64,000 nt of DNA. It comes from Miltoncostaea sp963762825 (GTDB taxonomy: Bacteria > Actinomycetota > Thermoleophilia > Miltoncostaeales > Miltoncostaeaceae). The notes beneath the pieces were generated by a model. That model ran no database searches. It saw nothing but the letters and a program-made list of their open reading frames with translations, and had not been told where the DNA came from. The first letter of the stretch is position 1, and every line of letters starts with the position of its first letter. The stretch is from contig CAVXLZ010000002.1 of the NCBI GenBank assembly GCA_963762825.1, forward strand, positions 496,001 to 560,000, written 5' to 3'. Position numbers and translations under genes: made by a program. Below are positions 34,642 through 43,461 of this stretch, piece after piece.

Positions 34642-35212
34642 GAGCCCCGACGTAGTACGACCAGGCCGCCATGGCGCGGCCGACCCTCTCCAGCTCGTCG
34701 TCGAGGAACTCCTCGCGGTTGCGCGACTCGCCCAGGGCGACCGCGGTGAAGTAGAGGGCGGCGAACGCGCCGAGGGTGGTCGCCACGCGCACGAGGGCCT
34801 CGCTGACGATCACCTCACGGCCGGCGAGACTGACCGAGAGGAGCACGTGGGGGTCCACGCCGACCCACTCGGCGGTGAGGGCCCGGTCCACGATCAACGT
34901 CCCGAAGGCGATGAACGCCACGCTCACCGTCGCGCCGACCGCCAGAACGCGGATGCCGAGGGCGACCAGCAGGTAGCCGAGCGCCGCGGCGAGAACGGGG
35001 ATCGCCAGGCCCACGAGCACCCCCACCCACCAGCGCAGATCGAGGACCGCGAAGAGCGCGGCCAGGACGATCCACGCGACCACGACGGCGGGCCACCGCC
35101 AGCGCCGAACCCGGTCACCCACCCGATCGTCGGCGGTGAGGTGCGGTAGGCCGCTGCGACGGAAGTAGGCCTCGACGGCGGCCAGGTCGGCTGCGCGGAC
35201 CGCCTCGGTCAC
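34604..35212 (-). CDS. Membrane protein of unknown function
   Basis: The 202-residue protein has a soluble N-terminus of about 40 residues (EAYFRRSGLPHLTADDR), then helices at about 48-68, 70-92 and 97-117 and one near 150-170, and an acidic C-terminal amphipathic part (SRNREEFLDDELERVGRAM). I recognise no named domain. The GTG start at 35212 overlaps the stop of the metallophosphoesterase (GTGA), so it is the last gene of the fabI unit on this strand. Its stop lies inside the oppositely oriented SDR gene. Confidence 0.7.
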   Translation of the reverse strand: MTEAVRAADLAAVEAYFRRSGLPHLTADDRVGDRVRRWRWPAVVVAWIVLAALFAVLDLRWWVGVLVGLAIPVLAAALGYLLVALGIRVLAVGATVSVAFIAFGTLIVDRALTAEWVGVDPHVLLSVSLAGREVIVSEALVRVATTLGAFAALYFTAVALGESRNREEFLDDELERVGRAMAAWSYYVGALSAPAGSREGDR

Positions 35213-35844
35213 CGGACCCCCGCCACGATGGACCGCTCCAGTGGGATCCGGCGCCCGCGGACATCGCGGCCACGGACATCGATCAGGCCGACCGCGGGCT
35301 CGCGGGCGGCGGCATCGAGCGAGTCGCGGAAGCGCCGGAGGGCCCATCCGCGGACGCCCGACCAGTCGTAGTGCGGATCGGCCTCGGGCACGAAGACGGC
35401 GCCGGGCGAGAACACCAACACCCCTCCCATCATGCGGTGGATCGGCATGTGCAGGTGCCCGGTCACCAGGCAGTCGATCGCCCCGAAGCGGCGGCGCATG
35501 GCGCGGTCGAAGCCGAGCAGGCGCGGGCGCCCGCTGGCGAGCGAGAGCGCGGCCGCGGGGAACTGCACCGCCCTTGCGCGATGGCCGTGCGTCAGTCCGA
35601 TCCGCGCCGACCCGACTCGCACCAGCAGATCGCGCGGCAGGCCCTCCAGTCCGCCCGCCTCGTCGTGGTTCCCGCGCACCGCCGCCACCGGGGCGATGCG
35701 CTCCAGGTCGTCCAGCACGATCCGGTCGGTCAGGTCACCGGCATGGAGGATGAGGTCGACGCCCGCGAGGGCATCGACCACCTCGGGGGGCAGGCGCGCG
35801 AGGTGCTCGCCGACGTGCGTGTCGGCCACAACGCCGATACGCAT
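35209..35844 (-). CDS. Metallophosphoesterase (YfcE/MJ0936-type)
   Basis: The 211-residue protein has the calcineurin-like metal ligands in order: D-x-H (VVADTHVG), GD (LHAGDLTD), GNHD (VRGNHDEAGG), H (GLTHGHRAR) and G-H-x-H (VTGHLHMP). The length fits small phosphodiesterases of the YfcE type that hydrolyse phosphodiesters with two metal ions. The ATG at 35844 precedes the first ligand by seven residues as usual. It lies 43 bases downstream of fabI and overlaps the membrane-protein gene. Confidence 0.88.
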   Translation of the reverse strand: MRIGVVADTHVGEHLARLPPEVVDALAGVDLILHAGDLTDRIVLDDLERIAPVAAVRGNHDEAGGLEGLPRDLLVRVGSARIGLTHGHRARAVQFPAAALSLASGRPRLLGFDRAMRRRFGAIDCLVTGHLHMPIHRMMGGVLVFSPGAVFVPEADPHYDWSGVRGWALRRFRDSLDAAAREPAVGLIDVRGRDVRGRRIPLERSIVAGVR

Positions 35845-35887
35845 GTGCCGGGTCACCGCCCGGGCCGGCTCGGGTGGTCCCTCAGCG

Positions 35888-36667
35888 TCAGAGGCCCATC
35901 GCGTGGAAGCCGGCGTCCACGAAGATCGTCTCGCCGGTGACGCTCGCAGAGAGCGCAGATGCGAGGTAGAGCGCGGTGTCGGCCACCTCGTCCTGGGTGA
36001 TCTCACGCCTCAGGGGGGTACGGGCGTTGATGGTGTCGGCCATCGTGCCGAAGCCGGGGATCCCCCTGGCCGCAAGCGTCCGCACCGGCCCGGCCGAGAT
36101 GGCGTTGACGCGGATGGCGTTCTCGCCGAGGTCCCAGGACAGGTAGCGGACGATCGACTCGAGTGCCGACTTCGCCACGCCCATCACGTTGTAGCCGGGC
36201 ACCGCGCGATCGGCCGCGATGTAGGAGAGCGCCATGATCGAGCCGCCGCCCCGCGCCACCATGTGGGGCTCGACCTCGCGGGCGAGGGCAGCGAGCGAGA
36301 ACGAGGAGATATCGAGCGCGAGGTGGAAGCCCTCGCGGCTGGTGTCCACGAAGCGACCGCCCAGATCCTCAGGGCGCGCGAACGCGACCGCATGCACCAG
36401 CACGTCGATGCCGCCGAGCGCATCGGCGGCCGCGGCGACCGACGAGGCGATCTGCGCATCGTCCTGCACGTCGAGCGGGACGACGGCGACGCAGTTGTCG
36501 AGCGTCTGCGCCAGCTTGCGCACGTCGCCCTCGGTGCGCTCGCCCTGATACGTGAGCGCCAGCCGGGCGCCCTCGGCGTCCATCCGGCGCGCGATGGCCC
36601 AGGCGATGCTGCGCTTGTTGGCCACACCGACGACCAGGCCGGTCATGCCCTTCAGGAGCTCGGGCAC
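35888..36667 (-). CDS. fabI: Enoyl-[acyl-carrier-protein] reductase FabI
   Basis: The 259-residue SDR carries out the last reduction of fatty-acid elongation. It has the FabI cofactor motif GLVVGVANKRSIAWAIA, the catalytic Tyr-x6-Lys (YNVMGVAKSALES), IRVNAISAGPVRTLAARGI and VTGETIFVDAGFHAMG at the end. Length agrees with E. coli FabI (262). The GTG at 36667 has GAGGAG 8 bases upstream, better than the internal ATG seven codons later. It heads the minus-strand unit and faces away from the copper gene. Confidence 0.94.
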   Translation of the reverse strand: MPELLKGMTGLVVGVANKRSIAWAIARRMDAEGARLALTYQGERTEGDVRKLAQTLDNCVAVVPLDVQDDAQIASSVAAAADALGGIDVLVHAVAFARPEDLGGRFVDTSREGFHLALDISSFSLAALAREVEPHMVARGGGSIMALSYIAADRAVPGYNVMGVAKSALESIVRYLSWDLGENAIRVNAISAGPVRTLAARGIPGFGTMADTINARTPLRREITQDEVADTALYLASALSASVTGETIFVDAGFHAMGL

Positions 36668-36791
36668 AGGCGCTTCTCCTCGACTCGCTCCGACGGGTCG
36701 GACGCGCGTGCGCGCCCGGATCGGGCGGCACGCTACCACGCGCGGGCCGTCCGTCCTTGCGTACGAGGAGGAGGACCGCGAGCATCACGGT

Positions 36792-38204
36792 GTGCGTCGT
36801 CTCCTCATCGCGATCGCCGTCGTCGCCTCCCTTCTGGCGACCTCGGGGACCGCCCTCGGCCACGCCTACATCACCTCGAGCACGCCCGAGCGCGACACCA
36901 AGGTCACGGCCTCGCCCCCGGCGGTCACCCTCACCTTCAGCGAGGCGGTGGAGCTGCTGCGGAGCGAGGACGCCGAGGTGCTCGACGGCGAGGGCGCCAG
37001 CGTGGGCGCCGGCCCGGCGCGACGCGCGGCCGACGCGCGCGTGGTGGAGGTCGCACTGCGGCCCGATCTGCCCGACGGCACCTACACCGTCCGCTACCTC
37101 GTGGTCGGAGCCGACTCGCACGTCATCACCGGCACGTTCGTGTTCGGAGTGGGTCCTGGAGAGCTGGCCGATCCGTACTCCTCGGGGCTGGGCGGAGGAC
37201 CCTCGGAGACGAGCATCTGGGGAGTCAGCTCGCGGTTCCTCGAGCTGGTGGGCCTCGGCGGCCTGATGGGGCTGCTCGGCTTCCGCTGGCTCGTATGGGG
37301 CCCGGCTCTCCAGAGGCTGGACGCGGTTCCACCGCACGAGCGCGAGGCGGCCCTGGCATGGGGCCGCGACGCGTTCTGGGTCGGCTTCGGCGTCCTCGCC
37401 GTGGGCGCGATGCTGGCTGAGGGCTACCTGCTGGTGGTGCAGAGCGCCAGCGTGCTCGGAACCAGTGTCTGGTCGGCCCTGCAGGATGCCACCGGCATCA
37501 GCCGGGTGCTCGGCGACACCCGCTTCGGCTCGCTGTTGCAGCTGCGAGGAGCGCTGCTGTTCATGCTCTTCGCGGTGGGAGCGGCGATGTTCATGCGCGA
37601 GTACGGCAGCACGGGCGTGCCGAAGGCGGCGACGCGGACGGGGTCGCGCGTCGCCGGCCTGGTGATGGCCGGCCTGCTGGCGATCGTACTCGGAGGCATC
37701 GCCGCGCAGGGCCACGCCAACGTGACAGAGCTGCCCCAGCTGCAGATCGGTGCGCAACTCGCGCACATCGTGGCCGTCTCGGTCTGGATCGTCGGCCTGG
37801 CGATGGTGGTCCTGGTTCACGTGCGCCTACCCAGGGTGGCCTCGCGGAGCGGCGGGGGCCTCTCGGCGCAGGTGCTCGCCCGCTTCTCGAAGGTGGCCCT
37901 GATCGCGGTCGCGGTCGCCGTACTCACCGGGGTGGTGCGCTCGGTCGGGGAGCTCTCGGATCCGGCCGAGCTGTGGCAGACCGCCTATGGCCGGAGCATC
38001 CTCTACAAGGTGGCGCTGCTGGTGCCGATCGCGGCGCTCGCCCTCTACAACCGGAGGATCGTCGCCGCCCTCTCGGGCGTCGCCCGGCCGAACGGGCCGA
38101 CGCTGGCCCTGGTGCGTCGCACTGCGGGCCTCGAGCTGGTTCTGTCGGTGGTGGTGGTGGTGATCGCCACGGTCCTGGTGGCGCAGGTCCCCAACGTGGG
38201 GTGA
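36792..38204 (+). CDS. Copper-binding CopC domain fused to CopD copper-transport domain
   Basis: The 470-residue protein has a signal peptide and a mature N-terminus beginning HAYITSS; the amino-terminal His is the Cu(II) ligand of CopC. The CopC beta-sandwich continues to about residue 120, with DSHVITGTF supplying the second ligand area. From about 140, eight or so transmembrane helices form CopD/YcnJ, with His residues in HANVTEL and AHIVAVS. Fused CopC-CopD proteins import or handle copper in many Gram-positives. The GTG at 36792 is chosen as it starts the signal peptide; a GAGGAGGAGG tract is 16 bases upstream, rather far. Confidence 0.85.
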   Translation: MRRLLIAIAVVASLLATSGTALGHAYITSSTPERDTKVTASPPAVTLTFSEAVELLRSEDAEVLDGEGASVGAGPARRAADARVVEVALRPDLPDGTYTVRYLVVGADSHVITGTFVFGVGPGELADPYSSGLGGGPSETSIWGVSSRFLELVGLGGLMGLLGFRWLVWGPALQRLDAVPPHEREAALAWGRDAFWVGFGVLAVGAMLAEGYLLVVQSASVLGTSVWSALQDATGISRVLGDTRFGSLLQLRGALLFMLFAVGAAMFMREYGSTGVPKAATRTGSRVAGLVMAGLLAIVLGGIAAQGHANVTELPQLQIGAQLAHIVAVSVWIVGLAMVVLVHVRLPRVASRSGGGLSAQVLARFSKVALIAVAVAVLTGVVRSVGELSDPAELWQTAYGRSILYKVALLVPIAALALYNRRIVAALSGVARPNGPTLALVRRTAGLELVLSVVVVVIATVLVAQVPNVG

Positions 38205-38239
38205 ACGAGGGGCGCCCTGCAACGAATGGCGCGGGCGGT

Positions 38240-38245
38240 TAGGCT
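38240..38245 (+). promoter_or_regulatory. Candidate -10 box of malate synthase gene
   Basis: TAGGCT lies 38 bases ahead of the ATG, giving a short leader with a GGAG ribosome binding site. No clear -35 is visible. Confidence 0.4.
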
Positions 38246-38283
38246 CGCGTGGTCGACGTATCCACGAAAGGTGTCCCGGAGAC

Positions 38284-39879
38284 ATGAGCACGATCCCCAC
38301 GCCCGAAGGCGTCCAGATCCTCGCCGAGGTCACTCCTGCCCAGGCGGAGATCCTCACCACGGAGGCGCTCGCGCTCGTGGCCAAGCTGCACCGAGCGTTC
38401 GAGCCACGCCGCGAGGAGCTCCTCGCGGCGCGCGTGGAGCGGGCGAAGCGGATCGACGCCGGCGTCGATCCCGACTTCCTCCCGGAGACCAAGCACATCC
38501 GCGACGACCCCTCGTGGAGGGTGGCCCCCGCTCCTGCCGACCTGCAGGACCGCCGCGCGGAGATCACCGGCCCGGTCGACCGAAAGATGATCATCAACGC
38601 GCTCAACTCGGGCGCCAAGGTGTTCATGTCCGACTTCGAGGACTCCAACACGCCGACGTGGCAGAACACGATCGACGGCCAGATCAACCTGCGCGACGCG
38701 GTTGACGGCTCGATCTCGTTCAGCAGCAAGGGCAAGGAGTACGCGCTGGGCGAGACGCTGGCGACGCTGCTGGTGCGCCCCCGCGGCTGGCACATGCGCG
38801 AGAAGCACGTCCTCGTCGACGGCGAGCAGGTCTCGGCCGGCATCTTCGACTTCGCGCTCTACATGTTCCACAACGCGAAGACCCTGCTCGCCAAGGGCTC
38901 GGGCCCGTACTTCTACCTGCCCAAGATGGAGAGCCATCTCGAGGCCCGTCTCTGGAACGAGATCATCGTCATGACCCAGGACGAGATCGGCGTGCCCCAG
39001 GGCAGCGTGCGCGCCACCGTCCTCATCGAGACCATCCTCGCCGCGTTCGAGATGGAGGAGATCCTCTACGAGCTTCGCGACCACTCCGCCGGCCTCAACT
39101 GCGGCCGCTGGGACTACATCTTCAGCTGCATCAAGAAGTTCCGTACCCGTCCGGGCTTCGTCCTGGCCGACCGCGCCCTGGTCACCATGACCACCCACTT
39201 CCTGAACTCCTACTCTCTGCTGGCGATCAAGACCTGCCACAAGCGCGGCGCCCACGCGATCGGCGGCATGGCGGCCCAGATCCCCATCAAGAACGACCCG
39301 GCGGCCAACGAGGAGGCCCTCGCCAAGGTGCGCGCCGACAAGGAGCGCGAGGCCGGGAACGGGCACGACGGCACCTGGGTCGCCCACCCAGGACTGGTCG
39401 CGATCGCGGTCGACGCCTTCAACGCCGTGATGCCGGGTCCGAACCAGCTCGATCGGCTCCGCGACGACGTGGAGATCACCGCCAAGGACCTCCTCGACTT
39501 CGGCCCCGAGGGCCCGATCACCGAGGGTGGGCTGCGGCTCAACATCAGCGTCGGCGTGCAGTACCTCGGCGCCTGGCTGAACGGCCTCGGATGCGTCCCG
39601 ATCAACAACCTGATGGAGGACGCGGCGACCGCCGAGATCTCGCGCAGCCAGGTGTGGCAGTGGATCCACAGCGACAAGGGCGTGCTCGACGACGGGCGCG
39701 ACGTGGACGCCACGCTGTTTCGCGCGATCCTCGCGGAGGAGCTCACGAAGATCCACGCCCAGTACCCGGAGAGCCTCCACAGCTTCTTCGACCGCGCCTC
39801 GGTGCTGTTCGACGACATCTCCACCTCGGACGACTTCGTCGAGTTCCTGACGCTGCCCGCCTACGACATGATCGACTGA
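38284..39879 (+). CDS. aceB: Malate synthase A
   Basis: The 531-residue enzyme condenses glyoxylate with acetyl-CoA to malate. The MSA form is shown by length and by the motifs 'MSDFEDSNTPTW', RPRGWHM-(x)-EKH (with the catalytic Arg), LPKMESHLEARLWNE, NCGRWDYIFS and the C-terminal MEDAATAEISRSQVWQWIH (catalytic Asp). GGAG precedes the ATG. The partner isocitrate lyase is not in this window, so the glyoxylate bypass cannot be confirmed here. Confidence 0.95.
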   Translation: MSTIPTPEGVQILAEVTPAQAEILTTEALALVAKLHRAFEPRREELLAARVERAKRIDAGVDPDFLPETKHIRDDPSWRVAPAPADLQDRRAEITGPVDRKMIINALNSGAKVFMSDFEDSNTPTWQNTIDGQINLRDAVDGSISFSSKGKEYALGETLATLLVRPRGWHMREKHVLVDGEQVSAGIFDFALYMFHNAKTLLAKGSGPYFYLPKMESHLEARLWNEIIVMTQDEIGVPQGSVRATVLIETILAAFEMEEILYELRDHSAGLNCGRWDYIFSCIKKFRTRPGFVLADRALVTMTTHFLNSYSLLAIKTCHKRGAHAIGGMAAQIPIKNDPAANEEALAKVRADKEREAGNGHDGTWVAHPGLVAIAVDAFNAVMPGPNQLDRLRDDVEITAKDLLDFGPEGPITEGGLRLNISVGVQYLGAWLNGLGCVPINNLMEDAATAEISRSQVWQWIHSDKGVLDDGRDVDATLFRAILAEELTKIHAQYPESLHSFFDRASVLFDDISTSDDFVEFLTLPAYDMID

Positions 39880-39886
39880 CCGAGCC

Positions 39887-40375
39887 CTGAGACTCCTCCT
39901 GCTGCGACACGGGATCGCCCATGACGCGGGGCCGGACACCGGCTGGAGCGACGAGTCCCGGGCGCTCACGGCCGAGGGCGTCGCTCGCATGCAGGCGGAG
40001 GCTCGGGGGATGGCGGCGCTCGGCATCCGGGCGGACGCCATCCTCACGAGCCCCCTGGTCCGCTGCACCCAGACAGCGGCCATCGTCGCGAACTCGCTCG
40101 GCGGGACGCCGCACGAGGAACGCCGCCTGCGCCCCGGCGCGACCCTCGCCGGTGTCGGGGAGATCCTGGCGGAGCGGCCCGACGACGAGTCGGTGATGCT
40201 CTGCGGCCACCAGCCCGACCTCTCGGAGCTCGTGGGCGAGCTCACCGGCGGAGGCCTGGTCGAATTCCGCAAGGGGTCACTCGCGGTGCTCGACGTGGAT
40301 TCCCCCCGCCCGGGCGGGGGTCGCCTGCGTGCCCTCTACCCCCCGGCCGCGCTCAGGATGCTCGCAAACACCTGA
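39887..40375 (+). CDS. SixA-like phosphohistidine phosphatase, apparent CTG start
   Basis: The 162-residue histidine-phosphatase protein has the catalytic RHG motif within the first ten residues (LLLLRHGIAHDAG), TSPLVRCTQTA, and the second His in LCGHQPDLSELV. SixA-type enzymes remove phosphate from histidine of phosphorelay proteins. The RHG motif lies upstream of the first ATG of the frame (39989). Between the in-frame TGA at 39869 and RHG there is no ATG, GTG or TTG; CTG at 39887 is the most upstream near-cognate codon. It sits 8 bases after the aceB stop, so reinitiation is possible. Confidence 0.8.
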   Translation: MRLLLLRHGIAHDAGPDTGWSDESRALTAEGVARMQAEARGMAALGIRADAILTSPLVRCTQTAAIVANSLGGTPHEERRLRPGATLAGVGEILAERPDDESVMLCGHQPDLSELVGELTGGGLVEFRKGSLAVLDVDSPRPGGGRLRALYPPAALRMLANT

Positions 40376-40384
40376 TCCCCCCGG

Positions 40385-40717
40385 TCAGGCGACCGCGGCG
40401 AAGACGATCTGACCGCGCCGCACCTCGACCACGAGGCCGCCGCGCCCGCCGTCCGCATCGCTCCATCGCAGCGCCGCCCGCGCGCCCTGCTGCTGGGGCG
40501 GGTCCCACGCGGTCGCCCGCGCGGCGATCTGCATGTGCCGGTCCACGGCCGCCCGGGTCCCGGTGAGGGTCGTGCCGTCGGCCAGCCAGGCCACGTCGTC
40601 GCGGTAGAGCGCGGCCAGCGCGGCTCGGTCGCCGGCGCGGGCCGCCTCGATCATCGCGATCAGAACAGGGCGGGCGGCGGCCTCGCGATCATCGTCGCTC
40701 GGATGGCCGCCCGCCAC
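40385..40717 (-). CDS. NTF2-like (SnoaL-type) protein
   Basis: The 110-residue protein shows the cone-shaped NTF2 pattern: helix with 'MIEAARAGDRAALAALYRDDVAWLADGTTLTGTRAAVDRHM', then alternating strands (ARAALRWSDADG and GGLVVEVRRGQIVFAAVA). Such domains bind small molecules or act as isomerases; no catalytic role can be assigned. The GTG start lies three bases after the stop of the next upstream gene, so the minus-strand trio from 41343 to 40385 looks like an operon. Confidence 0.7.
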   Translation of the reverse strand: MAGGHPSDDDREAAARPVLIAMIEAARAGDRAALAALYRDDVAWLADGTTLTGTRAAVDRHMQIAARATAWDPPQQQGARAALRWSDADGGRGGLVVEVRRGQIVFAAVA

Positions 40718-40720
40718 CGG

Positions 40721-41077
40721 TCACATCCCCGGCGACGGCTCGATCGATCGCGCGAAGAGCTGCAGGAGCTCCTCGGGGAGCAGTTGGGGGGAGTCGTCCA
40801 CCAGCCCGGAGACCACGGCCATCCGCTCCTCATATGCGCTCTCGCGAAGTGCCTCCCAGCCCTCACGCTCCTTCTCACGATCTCCCGCGAGATCGGCCAT
40901 CGTCATAGCGACCTTCTCGGCCACGCGTGGAGTGGAGAGCTGATGGTGCGCATCGACGAGCAGGATCAGTCGGATCCACCCCTGCGCGCCGTGCTCTCGG
41001 GCGTGCTTGCTCCACTCGGGCGACACGTGCGGCTCGATCCGCCCCACGAGCGCTCCCCACCCCTCAGGCGCGGTCAT
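40721..41077 (-). CDS. Conserved-looking protein of unknown function
   Basis: The 118-residue protein is acidic and helical, with a hydrophobic centre (WIRLILLVDAHHQL) and a C-terminal helix pair (SPQLLPEELLQLFARSIE). No domain is recognised. The ATG overlaps the stop of the SHOCT gene (ATGA), and its own stop lies three bases before the NTF2-like gene, so coupling with both is likely. Confidence 0.65.
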   Translation of the reverse strand: MTAPEGWGALVGRIEPHVSPEWSKHAREHGAQGWIRLILLVDAHHQLSTPRVAEKVAMTMADLAGDREKEREGWEALRESAYEERMAVVSGLVDDSPQLLPEELLQLFARSIEPSPGM

Positions 41078-41343
41078 ACCCGCGCAAGGAGGTCGGCCTT
41101 CTTTGCCTGGAACTCTTCTTCGGTGATGAGGCCCTCGTCGCGTAGGCGACCGATGTCGCGGATGAGGTCGGCCGCGGACGCCGGTCGGGGTTTGGGTCGC
41201 ATCGCGTCACGCGGATCGCCGACCAGGCGCGAGAGGTCCTCGCCGGCCTGGCGCGCAAGCCGTGCGGCCTGCTCGATCGCGCGAGAGAGTTCCTGACCCA
41301 CCTCGCGCGCCGCGTTGCGCATCTGCTCCTCGGAATCTGACAC
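41074..41343 (-). CDS. SHOCT-domain protein
   Basis: The 89-residue protein has a helical N-terminal half and a C-terminal SHOCT motif (DLIRDIGRLRDEGLITEEEFQAKKADLL shortened here to its core EGLITEEEFQAKK). SHOCT domains are short oligomerisation modules. The GTG start carries a leaderless -10 box six bases upstream instead of a ribosome binding site, and the upstream region is shared with the divergent MarR gene. Confidence 0.75.
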   Translation of the reverse strand: MSDSEEQMRNAAREVGQELSRAIEQAARLARQAGEDLSRLVGDPRDAMRPKPRPASAADLIRDIGRLRDEGLITEEEFQAKKADLLARV

Positions 41344-41349
41344 GAGTCC

Positions 41350-41355
41350 ATCCTA
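41350..41355 (-). promoter_or_regulatory. -10 box of a leaderless gene (SHOCT protein)
   Basis: On the minus strand TAGGAT is followed by six bases and the GTG at 41343, the same spacing as at the plus-strand leaderless genes. Confidence 0.5.
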
Positions 41356-41368
41356 CCGCGCGCGCGCC

Positions 41369-41399
41369 TTGACGAGCCTCCGGTGCATGGTGGTACCGT
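41369..41399 (+). promoter_or_regulatory. Promoter of the MarR-family gene
   Basis: TTGACG at 41369-41374 and TACCGT at 41394-41399 are separated by 19 bases. The -10 box ends five bases before the ATG at 41405, giving a leaderless or nearly leaderless mRNA. Confidence 0.5.
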
Positions 41400-41404
41400 C
41401 CGAG

Positions 41405-41872
41405 ATGATGAACCGGGAAACGACCGAGGAACGGCGCGCCCGCCCCGAGCTCGCGCGCCGCGCGACGGACGCGCTCGAGCAGCTCGCCTGCGCGGCCGGT
41501 CGCGAGCTCGACCGCCACGCTGGGGGCTTCGGGCTCTCGGATGCGAAGCTCGAGGTGCTGGAGGTGCTGTGCTGCCGCGATGAACGGCGCGCCTGCCTGC
41601 ACGCGCTCGGCGACGAGCTGGGCGTCACGCGCCCCAACGTCACGAAGCTCGTCGATGGGCTGGAGCGCGGCGGTCTGGTGGAGCGGCTCCCGCACCCGAG
41701 CGATGGTCGGATGGTGCACGCACACCTCACACCGCAGGGGCTGGAGCTGGCCGATGAGGCGCTGCCCGGGCGGCATGAGCTGATGAGCCGGCTTTGGGAC
41801 GCGCTGGACGACGATCAGCTCGAGCAGCTCGTGGAGCTCCTCGGTCGGGCGGCCGAGGGGTCCGCCTCGTAG
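41405..41872 (+). CDS. MarR-family transcriptional regulator
   Basis: The 155-residue protein has the MarR pattern: dimerisation helix, then a winged helix (KLEVLEVLCCRDERRACLHALGDELGVTRPNVTKLVDGLERGGLVERLPHPSDGRMVHAHLTPQG spans about residues 47-112), then a C-terminal dimer helix (LDDDQLEQLVELLGRA). Adjacent Cys residues (VLCCRDERRAC) might make it thiol-responsive, as in some MarR proteins; this is inference. It is divergent from the SHOCT operon and is the obvious candidate to control it. ATG 41405 or 41408 may be used. Confidence 0.88.
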   Translation: MMNRETTEERRARPELARRATDALEQLACAAGRELDRHAGGFGLSDAKLEVLEVLCCRDERRACLHALGDELGVTRPNVTKLVDGLERGGLVERLPHPSDGRMVHAHLTPQGLELADEALPGRHELMSRLWDALDDDQLEQLVELLGRAAEGSAS

Positions 41873-41882
41873 GAGGCGGCCT

Positions 41883-41916
41883 CCCGGAGCACACGGCCTC
41901 GGCCGGGTGCTCCGGG
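41883..41916. terminator. Bidirectional terminator between marR-type gene and gltA
   Basis: CCCGGAGCAC (41883-41892) pairs with GTGCTCCGGG (41907-41916), with an inner CGGCC-TC-GGCCG hairpin. It lies between the two convergent stop codons at 41872 and 41925. Confidence 0.7.
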
Positions 41917-41924
41917 ACGGCGGA

Positions 41925-43253
<1,329 letters not shown>

Positions 43254-43280
43254 TCACGCATTCCCTTGACGCGGATGTCG

Positions 43281-43316
43281 CACCTTCGAGGTGCCCTGGG
43301 TACCCAGGTGATTCTA
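43281..43316 (-). promoter_or_regulatory. gltA promoter with overlapping palindromes
   Basis: On the minus strand TAGAAT (43316-43311) is a good -10 box. The perfect palindrome CCTGGGTACCCAGG (43295-43308) covers the expected start point, and CACCT-TCG-AGGTG (43281-43293) follows in the leader. Repressor binding or a leader hairpin would both fit. Confidence 0.5.
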
Positions 43317-43366
43317 ATGACGTGGAGCGTGTCTGGGTCGTGTTCGGGGATTTCGCCGGTGGCTGG

Positions 43367-43372
43367 TACAGT
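43367..43372 (+). promoter_or_regulatory. Candidate -10 box of the NYN-LOTUS gene
   Basis: TACAGT lies 90 bases ahead of the TTG start, with TTCGGG 18 bases upstream as a weak -35. Divergent from gltA. Confidence 0.35.
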
Positions 43373-43461
43373 CCGAGCGCTCTGCGTACGCGCGGAGCCC
43401 GGCATTCGCCGCATGAACCGCCGCCGCACTCCGGCGGCCCACACAAAATCTGGAGGACCCT

